DNA of 64,000 bases from Francisella persica ATCC VR-331 (lineage in GTDB: Bacteria; Pseudomonadota; Gammaproteobacteria; Francisellales; Francisellaceae), in assembly GCF_001653955.1 (NCBI RefSeq), contig NZ_CP013022.1:62001-126000 (forward strand), written 5' to 3'. This document shows, in pieces, positions 37,466 through 51,809 of the stretch (its first letter is position 1; every line of letters starts with the position of its first letter). The position numbers were made by a program, and so were the translations under genes. Below the pieces are notes generated by a model. It was not told the origin of the DNA. It was given only the letters and a program-made list of their open reading frames with translations, and searched no databases.

Positions 37466-37913
37466 TACTAGTATTAATAATTAAATTATACAAATCTTCG
37501 GAATTTTCTGCTTGTTGAAAATACTGCTGTGTTTTATCTTCTTTTAGATATAAAGCTAATTGTTTTAACAGCTCCATATGAATTGTAGATATATTATCAG
37601 GAAAAAAAACACCTACTGCTATTTTTATATCATCATTGACAGTATTATCATAATAACTATTTTTTAATGTAACGATAATTAACCTAGTAGTCATAAGATT
37701 CTCAACTCGACAATGAGGAATATAAATATTTTTACCAATATAAGTATTACCTATTCTTTCGCGCTTATAAATATTTCTAAGCACAAGATCTTCACTTACA
37801 TCAGGGTAAGTATCTGCAATTCTATTTGCAAAAAACTCAATTAAGCGTTTTTTAGACTCAATATTCAAATTTAATATGATATTTTTTTTATCAATAATAG
37901 CTTCTAAATTCAT
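37458..37913 (-). CDS. ptsN: PTS EIIA-Ntr-like regulatory protein
   Basis: A 151-residue EIIA of the nitrogen-type PTS. The phosphorylation-site motif [14 protein letters not shown] has the active histidine at residue 67 (family: GIAIPHGR; here C replaces G). The helix-rich end ([21 protein letters not shown]) is typical. In other bacteria it regulates potassium transport and stress responses, not sugar uptake. It follows hpf on the minus strand with 36 bases between them, a common gamma-proteobacterial pairing. Confidence 0.88.
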   Translation of the reverse strand: MNLEAIIDKKNIILNLNIESKKRLIEFFANRIADTYPDVSEDLVLRNIYKRERIGNTYIGKNIYIPHCRVENLMTTRLIIVTLKNSYYDNTVNDDIKIAVGVFFPDNISTIHMELLKQLALYLKEDKTQQYFQQAENSEDLYNLIINTSNE

Positions 37914-37949
37914 AGGTAAAAATGATAGATTTGCGTAAAGAAGAAATGC

Positions 37950-38246
37950 TTATTCTCCGTTATTACATCTCATTTTATCTTTGTGTTTTTTTAGCTGACG
38001 CGCTAACTTATCTTCAAGCATATCTATAGCTGCATATAAATCCTTGTCTTCTGCTTTTGCAACAAATTCACTGCCAGGAACTGTAACTATAGCTTCTGCT
38101 ACTTGTTGATCTTTCCCAACATCTAATATAACTTTAGTTGAAGTAATATTATCAAAATAGTGTCCAACTTTACCTACTTTTTCATTAACATAGATTTTAA
38201 TTGAATCAGTAATTTCCACATGTCTACCAGTAATTTGAATATTCAT
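37950..38246 (-). CDS. hpf: Ribosome hibernation promoting factor
   Basis: A 98-residue short-type HPF/YfiA fold protein: [20 protein letters not shown] start, a basic helix at the end ([12 protein letters not shown]), and [17 protein letters not shown], the family signature. It binds 30S at the tRNA and mRNA sites in stationary phase and drives 100S dimers. A good ribosome site (ggaggt) lies just before its ATG. It has no C-terminal dimerisation domain, so it is the short form. Confidence 0.93.
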   Translation of the reverse strand: MNIQITGRHVEITDSIKIYVNEKVGKVGHYFDNITSTKVILDVGKDQQVAEAIVTVPGSEFVAKAEDKDLYAAIDMLEDKLARQLKKHKDKMRCNNGE

Positions 38247-38368
38247 ATAAACCTCCGAATTTGAATACCAACAAGCTCATATAATTTTATAGAGCTCTAT
38301 TTAAATAACGACCTAAGTGATATACTTGTAATCATATTATACAAGCTAAATAACATAAAGCAAAAGTA

Positions 38369-38617
38369 ATGAACAATAATGTAAAACAAATTTTAACTTC
38401 ACTAACTCTTATCACAATTGCAGTACTATCATTTATCCTTTTTGCCCCTTTATTTGTTTTTTTAATAATCTTTCTGATGATTTCTTCGTTTTTTATACGT
38501 AGAAAAATAATTAAAGAAAATCTGGAATTTTTTAGACAATATAAAAGCAAAAAAGGTAGAATTCTTGATCAAGAAGATGATGTTAATTTTGATAATTCAA
38601 ATTTAAAGTTAAGATAA
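38369..38617 (+). CDS. Small membrane protein upstream of mnmE
   Basis: An 82-residue protein with two closely spaced membrane segments (ILTSLTLITIAVLSFILFAPLF and FLIIFLMISSFFI), an Arg/Lys-rich cytoplasmic stretch after them (RRKIIKEN), and an acidic tail (DQEDDVNFDNSNLK). It ends 2 bases before the mnmE start, so the two are cotranscribed and the spacing argues that it is real. No family recognised. Confidence 0.65.
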   Translation: MNNNVKQILTSLTLITIAVLSFILFAPLFVFLIIFLMISSFFIRRKIIKENLEFFRQYKSKKGRILDQEDDVNFDNSNLKLR

Positions 38618-38619
38618 AT

Positions 38620-39972
38620 ATGTATACAAAGGATACTATAGTTGCAGTAGCAACTCCTCAAGGTAATGGTGGTATAGGTATAGTTCGCATATCAGGGATA
38701 GATGCTTTAGCGATAGCTAAGAAACTTACTAAAAAACAGCTAAAGCTTCGTTATGCAACATTCTGTAATATTTATAATGATAGTGAAATGATAGACCATG
38801 GTATCGCAATATTCTTTAATGCGCCTTTTTCATATACAGGTGAAGATGTTGTAGAAATACAGGCTCATGGTAATCCATTTATATTGAATTTGATTATCAA
38901 AGCAGCTCTTAACTGTGGTGCTAGGATGGCAAAGGCTGGTGAGTTTACTGAAAGAGCATTTCTCAATAACAAAGTTGATCTAGCTCAAGCAGAAGCTATT
39001 GCTGATATTATTAATGCATCATCAGAAATAGCAGCTAAATCTGCAGCTAAATCACTTCAAGGAGATTTTTCTAAAGAAATAAACAATCTTTTAGAAAAAC
39101 TTATCTACTTAAGAATGTATGTAGAGGCATCTATTGATTTTCCAGAGGAAGAAATAAACTTTTTAAAAGATCAGAAAATTCACACTAGTCTAGAAGAAAT
39201 ACACAAAATTACTTTAGCGGTAAAAAATAGCTGTAAACAAGGTGTTATCCTTGCTGAAGGAATTACATTAATATTAGTTGGAAAACCAAATGCAGGTAAG
39301 TCAAGCCTATTAAATGCTCTTGCAGGCAAAGAATCAGCAATTGTAACATCAATCGCAGGTACAACTAGAGATATTGTCAAAGAACATGTTCAAATCAATG
39401 GCGTCCCTATGCATATAATTGATACTGCAGGACTACGCAACAGTGATGATATCATTGAAAGTGAAGGGATTAAAAGAGCTATCAAGAAAATTCAAGAAGC
39501 TGATCAAGTACTATTTGTAACTGATGACTATACAAGTAGCCAGGTTAAATTTAGTGATATAAAACAAGTAATTCCTGAATTTTATGATCAAATTCCTAAA
39601 GATATTGATATTACATATGTACATAACAAGATAGATCTTCTTAAAGAAATACCACAAAACCATGACAATCATATATATATATCAGCTGAAAATAACATTG
39701 GCATTGAAAAATTAAAACAACATATTCTAAATAAAGTTGGCTATACAAATCAGAATGAAAGTATTTATACCGCACGTGAAAGACACGTTACAGCGATAAA
39801 CAATGCTTTTGAACATATTAAGCTTGCCAAAGAACAATTAGAACTTGATAATGGTGAACTTTTAGCTGAAGAGTTATTAATTGTCCAAGAGTATCTTAAT
39901 TCGATTACTGGTGAGTTTAGTTCAGATGATTTATTAGGAGAAATATTCTCAAGCTTTTGTATTGGTAAGTAG
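38620..39972 (+). CDS. mnmE: tRNA modification GTPase MnmE
   Basis: With MnmG it makes the cmnm5 group on U34 of several tRNAs. The 450 residues have the N-terminal folate-binding domain (TIVAVATPQGNGGIGIVRISG), a helical domain split by the G domain, and the G1 motif GKPNAGKSS (221-229), G2 TTRDIV, G3 DTAG and G4 HNKIDL. The family-diagnostic C-terminal CIGK (447-450) is intact. It follows the small membrane protein at 2 bases. Confidence 0.96.
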   Translation: MYTKDTIVAVATPQGNGGIGIVRISGIDALAIAKKLTKKQLKLRYATFCNIYNDSEMIDHGIAIFFNAPFSYTGEDVVEIQAHGNPFILNLIIKAALNCGARMAKAGEFTERAFLNNKVDLAQAEAIADIINASSEIAAKSAAKSLQGDFSKEINNLLEKLIYLRMYVEASIDFPEEEINFLKDQKIHTSLEEIHKITLAVKNSCKQGVILAEGITLILVGKPNAGKSSLLNALAGKESAIVTSIAGTTRDIVKEHVQINGVPMHIIDTAGLRNSDDIIESEGIKRAIKKIQEADQVLFVTDDYTSSQVKFSDIKQVIPEFYDQIPKDIDITYVHNKIDLLKEIPQNHDNHIYISAENNIGIEKLKQHILNKVGYTNQNESIYTARERHVTAINNAFEHIKLAKEQLELDNGELLAEELLIVQEYLNSITGEFSSDDLLGEIFSSFCIGK

Positions 39973-40400
39973 CTTATCTATTATGATATTTACTAGCAAT
40001 AGCTATTCTATTCTCTAATTCTTTTCTCTTAATACATTACTGTGATTGAGACTTTTCATAATTATAGATATATCACTATCAATACCATTAGATCTAAATC
40101 CAAACTCAGTTAAAGAAGCATAAGACATAGATTAATGGTTATGACTAAGCAAATTAGCAGTTTTAAAATAAATTAATTACCTTTATTTTTACACAATTAT
40201 CTCATCAGTAATTATTCTTTTAAAATATATTTGTTCTTATGTATGTTATAAACTTTTTAAATACCTTTCTCATAGCAGTTAGTTACTTGTTGTTGTTTAG
40301 ATTTTTATTATTGCATTCAATTTAATTGGTTAAAAGAATATTTCCTTAGTAAGGATTTTTTGAAAACTATTATATAAATATTACAAATTATTTAAAATAA
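39973..40400. other. Gene-free AT-rich stretch
   Basis: No open frame, RNA gene or repeat recognised. It is probably old decayed sequence that joins the LysR remnant downstream. Confidence 0.4.
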
Positions 40401-41215
40401 TTTGTCTTGTCAATATACATCAACAAACTCCTGCTCTAAATTACTACGTACACCAGTAGCACGTATCAAGTAGAAACTTATTTTACCTAAATAATATCTA
40501 CTTAAAACTGGTTCTATATTAAAAATATTTAGTTGCTAAGTTAATAGCATTATTAAGAAATAAATAGCATTAATATTTCTCAACTAGAATTATCTTGTTT
40601 TCTGAGAAACCAACCAAAATATTCTGACACTTATCTTTATCTATAAAGCCCACAAAACTATGGTTTTTCCAATTCCTTTATCGTCTGAGGAATTCCCTTT
40701 TCTTGAATATACTTTTTATAAGCATAAAACTTATTCTTAGCTCTAATCAGAGTTTTTATATTACAATTATGAGCTGTCGTCGGTTTTCTTGTCGTAATTT
40801 GCTGTATTACCTTTTATTAAATTAACAGTTACTAGTGTATAATTAAATATTAGCTGCACATGAGGGGTAGCGTGCATAAAATGTATCAAGCTTAGGAGCA
40901 AGAATATTATCAAAAAATAGTTTTGGTACTCCCACTCTTAAAATACCATTAACTTGTTTAAAATTATTAACCCATTTTTGAAATACCATAACAGTTTGTT
41001 CTTTGATATAACTAAAGTTGTAGTGACTCACCTTCGCTATCATTTCGATAAAACCTCTTGAATGCCTATTTAGTAGCTTAATATAATATTAATAGATTCC
41101 TCTAAACTTTGAACTATACGTGAAACTGTACTCTGAGAAACATTTAACCGTTTTGCTAACTCAGTAAATGTTGCTATATTAATACGCTTAGCGAAAAATA
41201 TCATCAAAATTCATA
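40400..41215 (-). pseudogene. Decayed LysR-family regulator
   Basis: At the 41215 end the minus strand gives MNFDDIF and pieces of a winged helix (ATFTELAKRLNVSQ-like and STVSRIVQ-like, about 41180-41110). Then comes the open run 40843-41043 with MVFQKWVNNFKQVNGILRVGVPKLFFDNILAPKLDTFYARYPS, the linker and first strand of the LysR effector domain. Shifted pieces of the C-terminal half (ATGVRSNLEQEFVDVY) lie near 40470-40420. Several stops. It is divergent from the dead hydrolase gene, the usual regulator-target layout. Confidence 0.72.
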
Positions 41216-41334
41216 GACAACCTCCATTTACGTATAATAGTTATGCATTTTTTGCTACAGACAAATTAATACTACTATATACTAACAGTGTAAATTAAAT
41301 GACTAAATTAAAATTATTTAATTTAAAGTAAAAT

Positions 41335-42330
41335 ATTAAAAATAATAATCTCAAGAATTTTATTAGCTAGCAGTATTTTTACTGTAGTATCTCCTACTTT
41401 TGCTTGCTCAGTATTTAACTATAGCTTTGATGGTGATTTAGGTGTTTACACTACTAGAACCATGGATCTATTTTAGATTTAACCAAGCTTGACTATTATA
41501 TCCAAGAGGTACGAAAGAAATAGGTAGTTTTAAAAATAACTCTTTAAAATTGACCAAAAATATGGTTATGCATCTATAATTAGATAAATTTAGCATCTAA
41601 CTGGTGAAGGCCTTAATGAAAAAGATTTAACTGCGTACTTTATCTTGGTACACTATTAAACCAAAGAGAGACATAACTAAGCCTGAAGTAAATAGACTAT
41701 ATTGGTTCAGATATATATAGGTAATTTTGCTACTGTTAATAAAGTTCTCAATAACCTTGATAATTATAAAATATACAACCCTCCGCTAAAAAATTAATGG
41801 TGAAGAGAGTAACATTTCTATTACATTATATAGTTGAAGATGAAACAGTAGACAGCCTGCGTACTAATAGAGTATATAAATGGCAAATTAACTGTGCATT
41901 GCAATGTTAAAGCAATCAGTAATGAATCAAGAAGTTACGATCAAAAACAAAAAATTCTTAAACAAGCTAAAAAACTTGGTTTTATAATATTGATAAACTA
42001 CCTGGTGGAGCAAATTATGCCTATAGATTTGTCAGAACAACTTTTATAAGTAAAAACTTTCCAGAGGCAAAATCTATGTATCAAACTGTTAATTATATGT
42101 TTGCCAGTGCTAACTCAGTTTCCGTACCATTTATAAAATGGCTATAGGAATAAAAGTCTAAATAATCCAAGATTAGAAGATAAATGGCCAACACAATGTA
42201 AATCAGTAACATCATTATCACAAAATAAATTATATGTAGTAGATACTCTAAATAGAGTTATGTCGGCTTAAATGAAGCAAACCTAGACAAATGTCAAACT
42301 GTTAGAACGATCATCGCTAATGAATGATAG
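41335..42330 (+). pseudogene. Decayed choloylglycine hydrolase / penicillin acylase-family gene
   Basis: A signal-peptide-like start (LLASSIFTVVSPTFA) is followed by CSVFNYSFDGDLGVYTTRTMD, the Ntn-hydrolase pattern with the nucleophile cysteine and the Arg-Thr-Met-Asp loop of linear amide C-N hydrolases. Later fragments in mixed frames include KINGEESNI, EYINGKLTVHCNVKAISN, LPGGANYAYRFVRTTFIS, KSMYQTVNYMFASANSVSVP and NPRLEDKWPTQ. Many frame changes and stops show it is dead. The living protein would have been exported and cut amide bonds such as bile-salt or N-acyl amides. Confidence 0.72.
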
Positions 42331-42399
42331 CTTAACTGTAGATATCACTAATGATATGATCCATTAAAAGATATAGAGTAAATTAAAACTAGGAAAAAT

Positions 42400-42530
42400 C
42401 CAATGAGAAAAATAATATTAATATAATAACTACAGTAATTGCTTCTTAAGCAGCAATAATACACCAAGCTTCTTCTTACTCGATGGCTATTTATCATACT
42501 GTTAATAAATAAACTCTTAAATCAATTTCT
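42400..42530 (+). pseudogene. Small secreted-protein remnant
   Basis: Starts MRKIILI, then stops; resuming in another frame gives AAIIHQASSYSMAIYHTVNK before a stop. It resembles a decayed signal peptide and short mature start. No family recognised. Confidence 0.25.
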
Positions 42531-42584
42531 ATAGCAAACATTTTGTTAAAATACTCTAAGTTTTAAAAGAAACAGACTAAGCTA

Positions 42585-43511
42585 ATGCTATCTCTAATAG
42601 GAAAAACTCCTATAATAAAACTTAAAAACATAATAAACAATCATAATCTTTATGCTAAATGTGAATGGTTAAACCCTACTGGTAGTATCAAAGACCGTGT
42701 TGCAAAATATATTTTAGAAGATTTTATTATCAATAAAAAAATATCATCGAAACAAGCTGTTGTCGAAGCTAGTTCTGGTAACATGGGTACCTCTCTTGCT
42801 GCGATCGGTAAATTATATGGCCATCCAGTATATATAACTTGCCCTGCCAAAACTGGGCAAATTAAAAGAATAATGATAAGAAGTTTTGGTGCTAATTTGA
42901 CTATTTGTAAAGATACTGCTGATTATAAGGATAAAGATTTTTATGTCAATAAAGCTAAACAAATAGCTAAAGATATAAACGGTATATTAATTAACCAGTA
43001 TGATAATCAACTAAATACTGAATGCCATTACAAAACTACAGGGCAAGAAATAGTTAACTATTTTCTAAATCAGTTATTTAATATTGATTATTTTATAACT
43101 GTTGGTGGATCTGGTGGTACAATTACCGGATGCGCAAAAAGGATAAAAGAGATCTATCCTCAAACTAAGGTCATTATGCCAGACCCTAAAGGTTCAGTTT
43201 ACTATGATATTTTTCATCATGGAGCTCCAATTCAAGAAAACATCCACAGCTATAAAGTAGAAGGTCCAGGTAATCCAGTTTTTTGCAATTCAATGAATCT
43301 TTCATATATTGACGAAATAATACAATTTACTGATGACCAAGCGATACAAGGATGTCATGATTTAGCTAATGAGCAAGGTATTTATGCTGGACATAGCAGC
43401 GGTGCTAACTATTTTGTTGCCAAAAAGCTAATTGAAAAATTACCACAACATCAAAGTTATAACATCCTCATAATGGTATTAGATAGTGGTATGAAATATG
43501 CTTTTGAATAA
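42585..43511 (+). CDS. cysM: Cysteine synthase / cystathionine beta-synthase family protein
   Basis: A 308-residue PLP enzyme of fold type II. The PLP lysine is K36 in LNPTGSIKDRVA; EASSGNMGTSLA (~61-72) is the substrate loop and VGGSGGTITG (~172-181) the phosphate-binding loop. The C-terminal ...GIYAGHSSGANYFVA... block (~262-276) is also typical. The likely reaction is O-acetylserine (or O-phosphoserine) plus sulfide to cysteine; a cystathionine beta-synthase role cannot be excluded, and there is no CBS domain. It stands between dead genes and the dsbB pair. The gene symbol is a best guess between cysK and cysM. Confidence 0.8.
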   Translation: MLSLIGKTPIIKLKNIINNHNLYAKCEWLNPTGSIKDRVAKYILEDFIINKKISSKQAVVEASSGNMGTSLAAIGKLYGHPVYITCPAKTGQIKRIMIRSFGANLTICKDTADYKDKDFYVNKAKQIAKDINGILINQYDNQLNTECHYKTTGQEIVNYFLNQLFNIDYFITVGGSGGTITGCAKRIKEIYPQTKVIMPDPKGSVYYDIFHHGAPIQENIHSYKVEGPGNPVFCNSMNLSYIDEIIQFTDDQAIQGCHDLANEQGIYAGHSSGANYFVAKKLIEKLPQHQSYNILIMVLDSGMKYAFE

Positions 43512-43591
43512 CATAATGAAAATTATATATACAATATTTATATTTACTGCTATTATTTAATTTCAATTGTTAAATGTAGGAGTAAATAAAT

Positions 43592-43750
43592 ATGCCAGGC
43601 ATATTAGTAAGTTTTGTGTTACTTTTCATTTCAATATTAACTGCTTGGTTTAATAGACGTTGGGGAGTCATCACATTCAGCATTTTCCTAATTGTATCTG
43701 GACTTGTATTTTTACATCACATGACAAATCACTTATCTATCTACTTATAA
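43592..43750 (+). CDS. DUF5993 small membrane protein
   Basis: A 52-residue gene: strong ribosome site taggag (43577-43582), then ATG 43592 to TAA 43750. It has two hydrophobic segments (GILVSFVLLFISILTAWF and GVITFSIFLIVSGLVFLHH) separated by NRRW. This matches the DUF5993 family, usually found next to a DsbB-like gene, and here dsbB starts 17 bases downstream. It likely assists or is part of that disulfide system (inference). Easy to miss because of its size. Confidence 0.75.
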   Translation: MPGILVSFVLLFISILTAWFNRRWGVITFSIFLIVSGLVFLHHMTNHLSIYL

Positions 43751-43767
43751 TCATAAAATAACTGCTT

Positions 43768-44340
43768 ATGCAAAAGTTTATTGAAAATGACCTAATTAAA
43801 GCTCTAAGTGCTATAGAATTAATGGGAATAACGGTAACTATAATTGCTGCTTTCTATTTACAGTTTGCAATGGATGAACTTCCTTGTCCCTTATGCTTAT
43901 TACAGCGATTAGGGCTATTAGCAATTGGATTTGGTTTTTTACTTAACATTCGTTTTAATATACGTCCTAGCCATTATGCATTATCACTACTAGCCGCAGT
44001 ATTTACATCTTTTGTTTCTCTTAGACAAATTGCCTTACATGTTACAGATCCAGTTGGATTCGGTTCAAGAATTTTAGGTATGCATACGTACAGCTGGGTA
44101 TTTGTAACCTCAATGATCGCTATAATTTATATTGCTATAGTTATGTCATACCCTAGACAATATGAATTACGTGCACCACCTCAAGAAATATCACAAGCAA
44201 AAAACAACATTATATGCATTTTTACTAAAGTTATATTTATAATTTTTCTTTTAGTTGTCTTTGCCAATGTAGCTTCCACATTCTTTGAGTGTGGTTTACA
44301 TGAGTGTTCAGATAATCCTACTACTTATCTTTATAAATAA
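43768..44340 (+). CDS. dsbB: Disulfide bond formation protein DsbB
   Basis: A 190-residue inner-membrane protein with four to five membrane segments. The first periplasmic-side pair C40-P-L-C43 (ELPCPLCLLQRLGLL) is the quinone-linked CxxC of DsbB. A second cysteine pair lies at the far end (ECGLHECSDNPT, ~176-182), placed later than in E. coli DsbB (C104/C130). It reoxidises DsbA using ubiquinone. The coupling with DUF5993 suggests a variant subgroup. Confidence 0.85.
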   Translation: MQKFIENDLIKALSAIELMGITVTIIAAFYLQFAMDELPCPLCLLQRLGLLAIGFGFLLNIRFNIRPSHYALSLLAAVFTSFVSLRQIALHVTDPVGFGSRILGMHTYSWVFVTSMIAIIYIAIVMSYPRQYELRAPPQEISQAKNNIICIFTKVIFIIFLLVVFANVASTFFECGLHECSDNPTTYLYK

Positions 44341-45209
44341 CTACACAATTTTTCTTTTCTACTATCATAAGTAGTATTAGTATCTTATTGATTTGTATTC
44401 ATAATTTAAGTATACTGATATCATTTCTTACTATATCAGATATAATCACTTTACCTTTAGTTAACTATTGTTTTCAGAGTAGGGTTTTCAACTTTTTTCT
44501 ATCCATACGCATTTAACACAGCATTTAATTAACTTTATATGCTATTAATATGCTTCTATAGCACACCAAAATCCAACTCCACCAACTCACGAACTGACTT
44601 AACGAATTTTGTTTGAGTTACAACTAAAGTAGCATATTTTCCTTCTATATTTTTTTAAATTATAGAGAATTAAGATATATACTAAAAATTTAAATTATAC
44701 TTTTACCATAAAAGATTTATTGATCTATTAACTTTAATCATATCCAATATCTTTTTATCACTTATATATCTTTGATTTTTTATTAGATTTACTTATATCT
44801 AACCTAGTATAATCTAAAAGATAGTTTAAGCAGTAGCACTATTATTTTTAGTGCTCCCTTAAATAACTAAATTTATGTTAATTTTGATGATAAAAAAGTA
44901 GATTAAACTCATACAAACACTATAAATTAAATTAAGTTATCAATAACAAGAAGTACACCTTGAACTATTTAAAAATTAATACCAATAAACAAGTCTGAGT
45001 TAGTTACTATTTTCATAAGTTAAAATATTAATTTATTAAAATATTCAATAACTACATAACAAAAAAATAATAAATTCAAATATCAAAGCATTATAGAATT
45101 AAAAGAGTTGTATAGAAAATAATTTATATTACAGTAGAAACAACAAGTCCCATATTTTTATGAGGCATTGTATTTGAGCTTATCACGATAAGTCTTTGGA
45201 TAAACTAAG
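44341..45209. other. Long AT-rich intergenic stretch downstream of the rRNA operon
   Basis: About 870 bases between dsbB and the 5S gene. No convincing open frame or RNA gene seen. A weak 6-base stem near 45181-45200 follows 5S on the minus strand, but has no T run. Probably decayed sequence. Confidence 0.4.
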
Positions 45210-45324
45210 AAGATGGCGACTACCTACTTTCACCTGGGCAATGCCAGACTATCATTGGCGTTTTGTAGTTTCACTTCTGAGTTCGGAATGGGATCAGGTG
45301 GTTCCTACAAGCTATCATCGCCAA
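45210..45324 (-). rRNA. rrf: 5S ribosomal RNA
   Basis: The minus strand starts TGGCGATGATAGC, contains CCATTCCGAACTC (loop region) and GAAGTGAAAC, and ends AGTAGTCGCCATCT; the ends pair (TGGCGA/TCGCCA). Size (~115) fits. It is the last gene of the operon, 22 bases from the 23S processing stem. Confidence 0.95.
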
Positions 45325-45345
45325 AACTGTGTTTTGGGATTATAA

Positions 45346-45370
45346 AGATATTTAACAATTCAGTATAGAA

Positions 45371-45381
<11 letters not shown>
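45346..45381 (-). repeat. 23S processing stem, 3' arm
   Basis: 36 bases that are the reverse complement of 48256-48291, with one mismatch (45361). The two arms frame 23S and would fold into the long RNase III precursor stem. Confidence 0.85.
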
Positions 45382-48255
<2,874 letters not shown>

Positions 48256-48263
<8 letters not shown>

Positions 48264-48291
48264 TATTTCTATACTAAATTGTTAAATATCT
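48256..48291 (-). repeat. 23S processing stem, 5' arm
   Basis: Partner of 45346-45381. It covers the 5' edge of 23S and the spacer towards tRNA-Ala. Confidence 0.85.
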
Positions 48292-48314
48292 CTATTTTCA
48301 TGTAAATAAAATAT

Positions 48315-48390
48315 TGGTGGAGCCAAGCGGGATCGAACCGCTGACCCCCTGCGTGCAAAGCAGGTGCTCTCCCAGCTGAGCTATGGCCCC
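48315..48390 (-). tRNA. tRNA-Ala (TGC)
   Basis: A 76-base cloverleaf, GGGGCCATAGC start, anticodon loop with TGC, encoded CCA end, T-loop GTTCGA-type sequence. It lies in the 16S-23S spacer, as usual. Confidence 0.96.
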
Positions 48391-48404
48391 AACAAAACAT
48401 AAAT

Positions 48405-48481
<77 letters not shown>

Positions 48482-48510
48482 GTATTTTATTCACACTAAA
48501 ATACATTACC

Positions 48511-48520
48511 TACAAACACT
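48511..48520 (-). repeat. 16S processing stem, 3' arm
   Basis: TACAAACACT is the exact reverse complement of 50161-50170 on the other side of 16S; the pair would form part of the RNase III precursor stem. Confidence 0.6.
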
Positions 48521-48580
48521 ATGCTAAATCACTTGATCAACAATTAAAGCTTATTTACTTATTTTTTTTCGTATTTCCGT

Positions 48581-50114
<1,534 letters not shown>

Positions 50115-50160
50115 AAATCAAATTCTTACTCTAACTACTGATACTCAAATTCTTTAACAA

Positions 50161-50170
50161 AGTGTTTGTA
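50161..50170 (-). repeat. 16S processing stem, 5' arm
   Basis: AGTGTTTGTA, the exact complement of 48511-48520. The flanks can extend it with weaker A/T pairs. Confidence 0.6.
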
Positions 50171-50248
50171 TATAATATACCTCTTAAATATCACTAGAAA
50201 TTTTTGCCTCTCAACCGCTAACATCACCCGCCAGCCGTGTGAAGACAT

Positions 50249-50277
50249 ATAATACACATCACCTCACTACAACGCAA
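50249..50277 (-). promoter_or_regulatory. rRNA operon promoter
   Basis: On the minus strand TTGCGT (50272-50277) and TATTAT (50249-50254) are separated by 17 bases. Behind it is an A/T run (~50283-50325, AAAAAGTTAAAAAAAATTG) resembling an UP element; ahead is a GC-rich tract (CACGGCTGGCGGG) near the start site, as in growth-rate-controlled rRNA promoters. The leader to 16S is about 130 bases. Confidence 0.75.
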
Positions 50278-50539
50278 GGGCTTTTTCAATTTTTTTTAAC
50301 TTTTTCACTTCTTTTTTTTACAATAAACATCTCAATAACCTCAGTATAAATACAAAAATTAAGTTTTGGTTAAATAGTGTTAATATTTAAAATGGTTACT
50401 AGCAGTTTAGCCACTTTAATATTACTAGACACTTTATCTATCATATTATACTATTTATATATTTTACTTTTGAAAGGAGGAGTGGAGATACAGTAACCTG
50501 CTATCGCATTATATCAAAATAATTTAGACTTATTTGTAA

Positions 50540-51675
50540 GAAATTAGAAGATTGAGCAATGAACAATCACAAAATGTTAACTCCTGAAGCTATTAGCTAA
50601 TTTAAGCAGATGTTTGGAATAAGACTTCCGTTGAAAATAGAAGTCATCTACTGAAACAAATTTAGCAAAACATAAAATATATGCTAATGAACTTGCTAAA
50701 TCAATAAGATACAAAGATGAAAAATAATCTTATGAAGGAAGATTTATACTTAAATCTGATCTCTAAAGTTGGTAACAGTTGCTCCTCTGACTAATGCACT
50801 TATTGCCTACATAGGCCATATAGATCACTTAAAGAAAGAAGGTGAGCCACTTAAACCTGTTAGTATAAGTAGGTAAAAGGTAATCTCTACGATATCTAGT
50901 TTTACCTAAAAAAGCTAAAGATAAATCATTTATGCAACGCGTAAAGATTTATATTTGTAAAAGGAAGACCTAAACAAGTAAGCCAAATAATAAAAACCCT
51001 TAGGGATGATAGTGGTCTTAGGAGCTGGTAATTATATCTCTTCTTCTGAAATGATTAAAGTATTGTTCCTAGAACACTGTATTGTTGTACATAAACCTCA
51101 TCACTTTAATGAAGAGACCAAGCAAATTTGGATTATTTTTTAAAGCCTCTAATTGAGACTGGAGTTATCAGCCTTTATCCTATTAACCAAGTCCAAGAAT
51201 TAATTAAAGATACACTTTTGTCTAAAATTTATTTTACAAGGAGTTCTGAAACAGCTAAAGATATCACATTTTGTAACACAAAACTTTTAGGTATATTAGG
51301 AAAATTCATCATTGATTAAGATACTAAAAAACTCATAAAAATGATTTAGAGAATGCTGTAATTAATATGAACTATGGAGTAATAGCAATAAATACTATGC
51401 CTCATTTTATTTCCTTAAACCCTTATTAAACATGTGGTGGCATGATTCCGATAAAACTTTGGTTTCTGGACATGGCAACTTTGGTAACTTGTTATGTTAT
51501 AAAAATATTGAGAAGCCAATAATATCTTATGATATCATGTCTCCTGAACACATGATGAATACGACTATATCTGAATGTATGATATATCTGGAAATATTAC
51601 TGCTTATTCAAGTATACCCAACATGGAGAAATCTATTTAAACTAATTTATGGAGCTCTTAAAAGGAAACTTTAAA
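50540..51675 (+). pseudogene. Decayed aldehyde-dehydrogenase-like gene
   Basis: Joined over frames, the plus strand gives NNHKMLTPEA (~50561), KVGNSCSS and NALIAYIGHIDHLKKEGEPLKP (~50770-50850), VVLGAGNYISSSEMIKVLFLEHCIVVHKPHHFNEE (~51008-51118), LKPLIETGVISLYPI (51140-51182), IYFTRSSETAKDI (like the NAD-site 'xxxTGSxxT') and INMNYGVIAINTMPHF, LNPY, TWWHDS. The layout and the 'FTGS'-like motif point to the aldehyde dehydrogenase superfamily, but the catalytic Cys/Glu blocks are not intact. The open runs at 51128 and 51432 are fragments. 50115-50540 holds only the rRNA leader and promoter. Confidence 0.5.
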
Positions 51676-51716
51676 ATAAAGATTTCTGAATAAATTAATT
51701 TACTTACCATTTTAAG

Positions 51717-51792
51717 TGGTGGGTGCTGAGGGGTTCGAACCCACGACCCTCGCCTTGTAAGGGCGATGCTCTCCCAGCTGAGCTAAGCACCC
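51717..51792 (-). tRNA. tRNA-Val (TAC)
   Basis: A 76-base cloverleaf, GGGTGCTTAGC start, anticodon TAC, T-loop GGTTCGAACC, encoded CCA. It is followed by tRNA-Ser 17 bases upstream on the same strand. Confidence 0.95.
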
Positions 51793-51809
51793 ATTTGAAA
51801 ATCGTAAAA

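Noticed and set aside
44341-45209. A small RNA in the gap after the rRNA operon
   Set aside because: No convincing promoter-hairpin-T-run combination was found.
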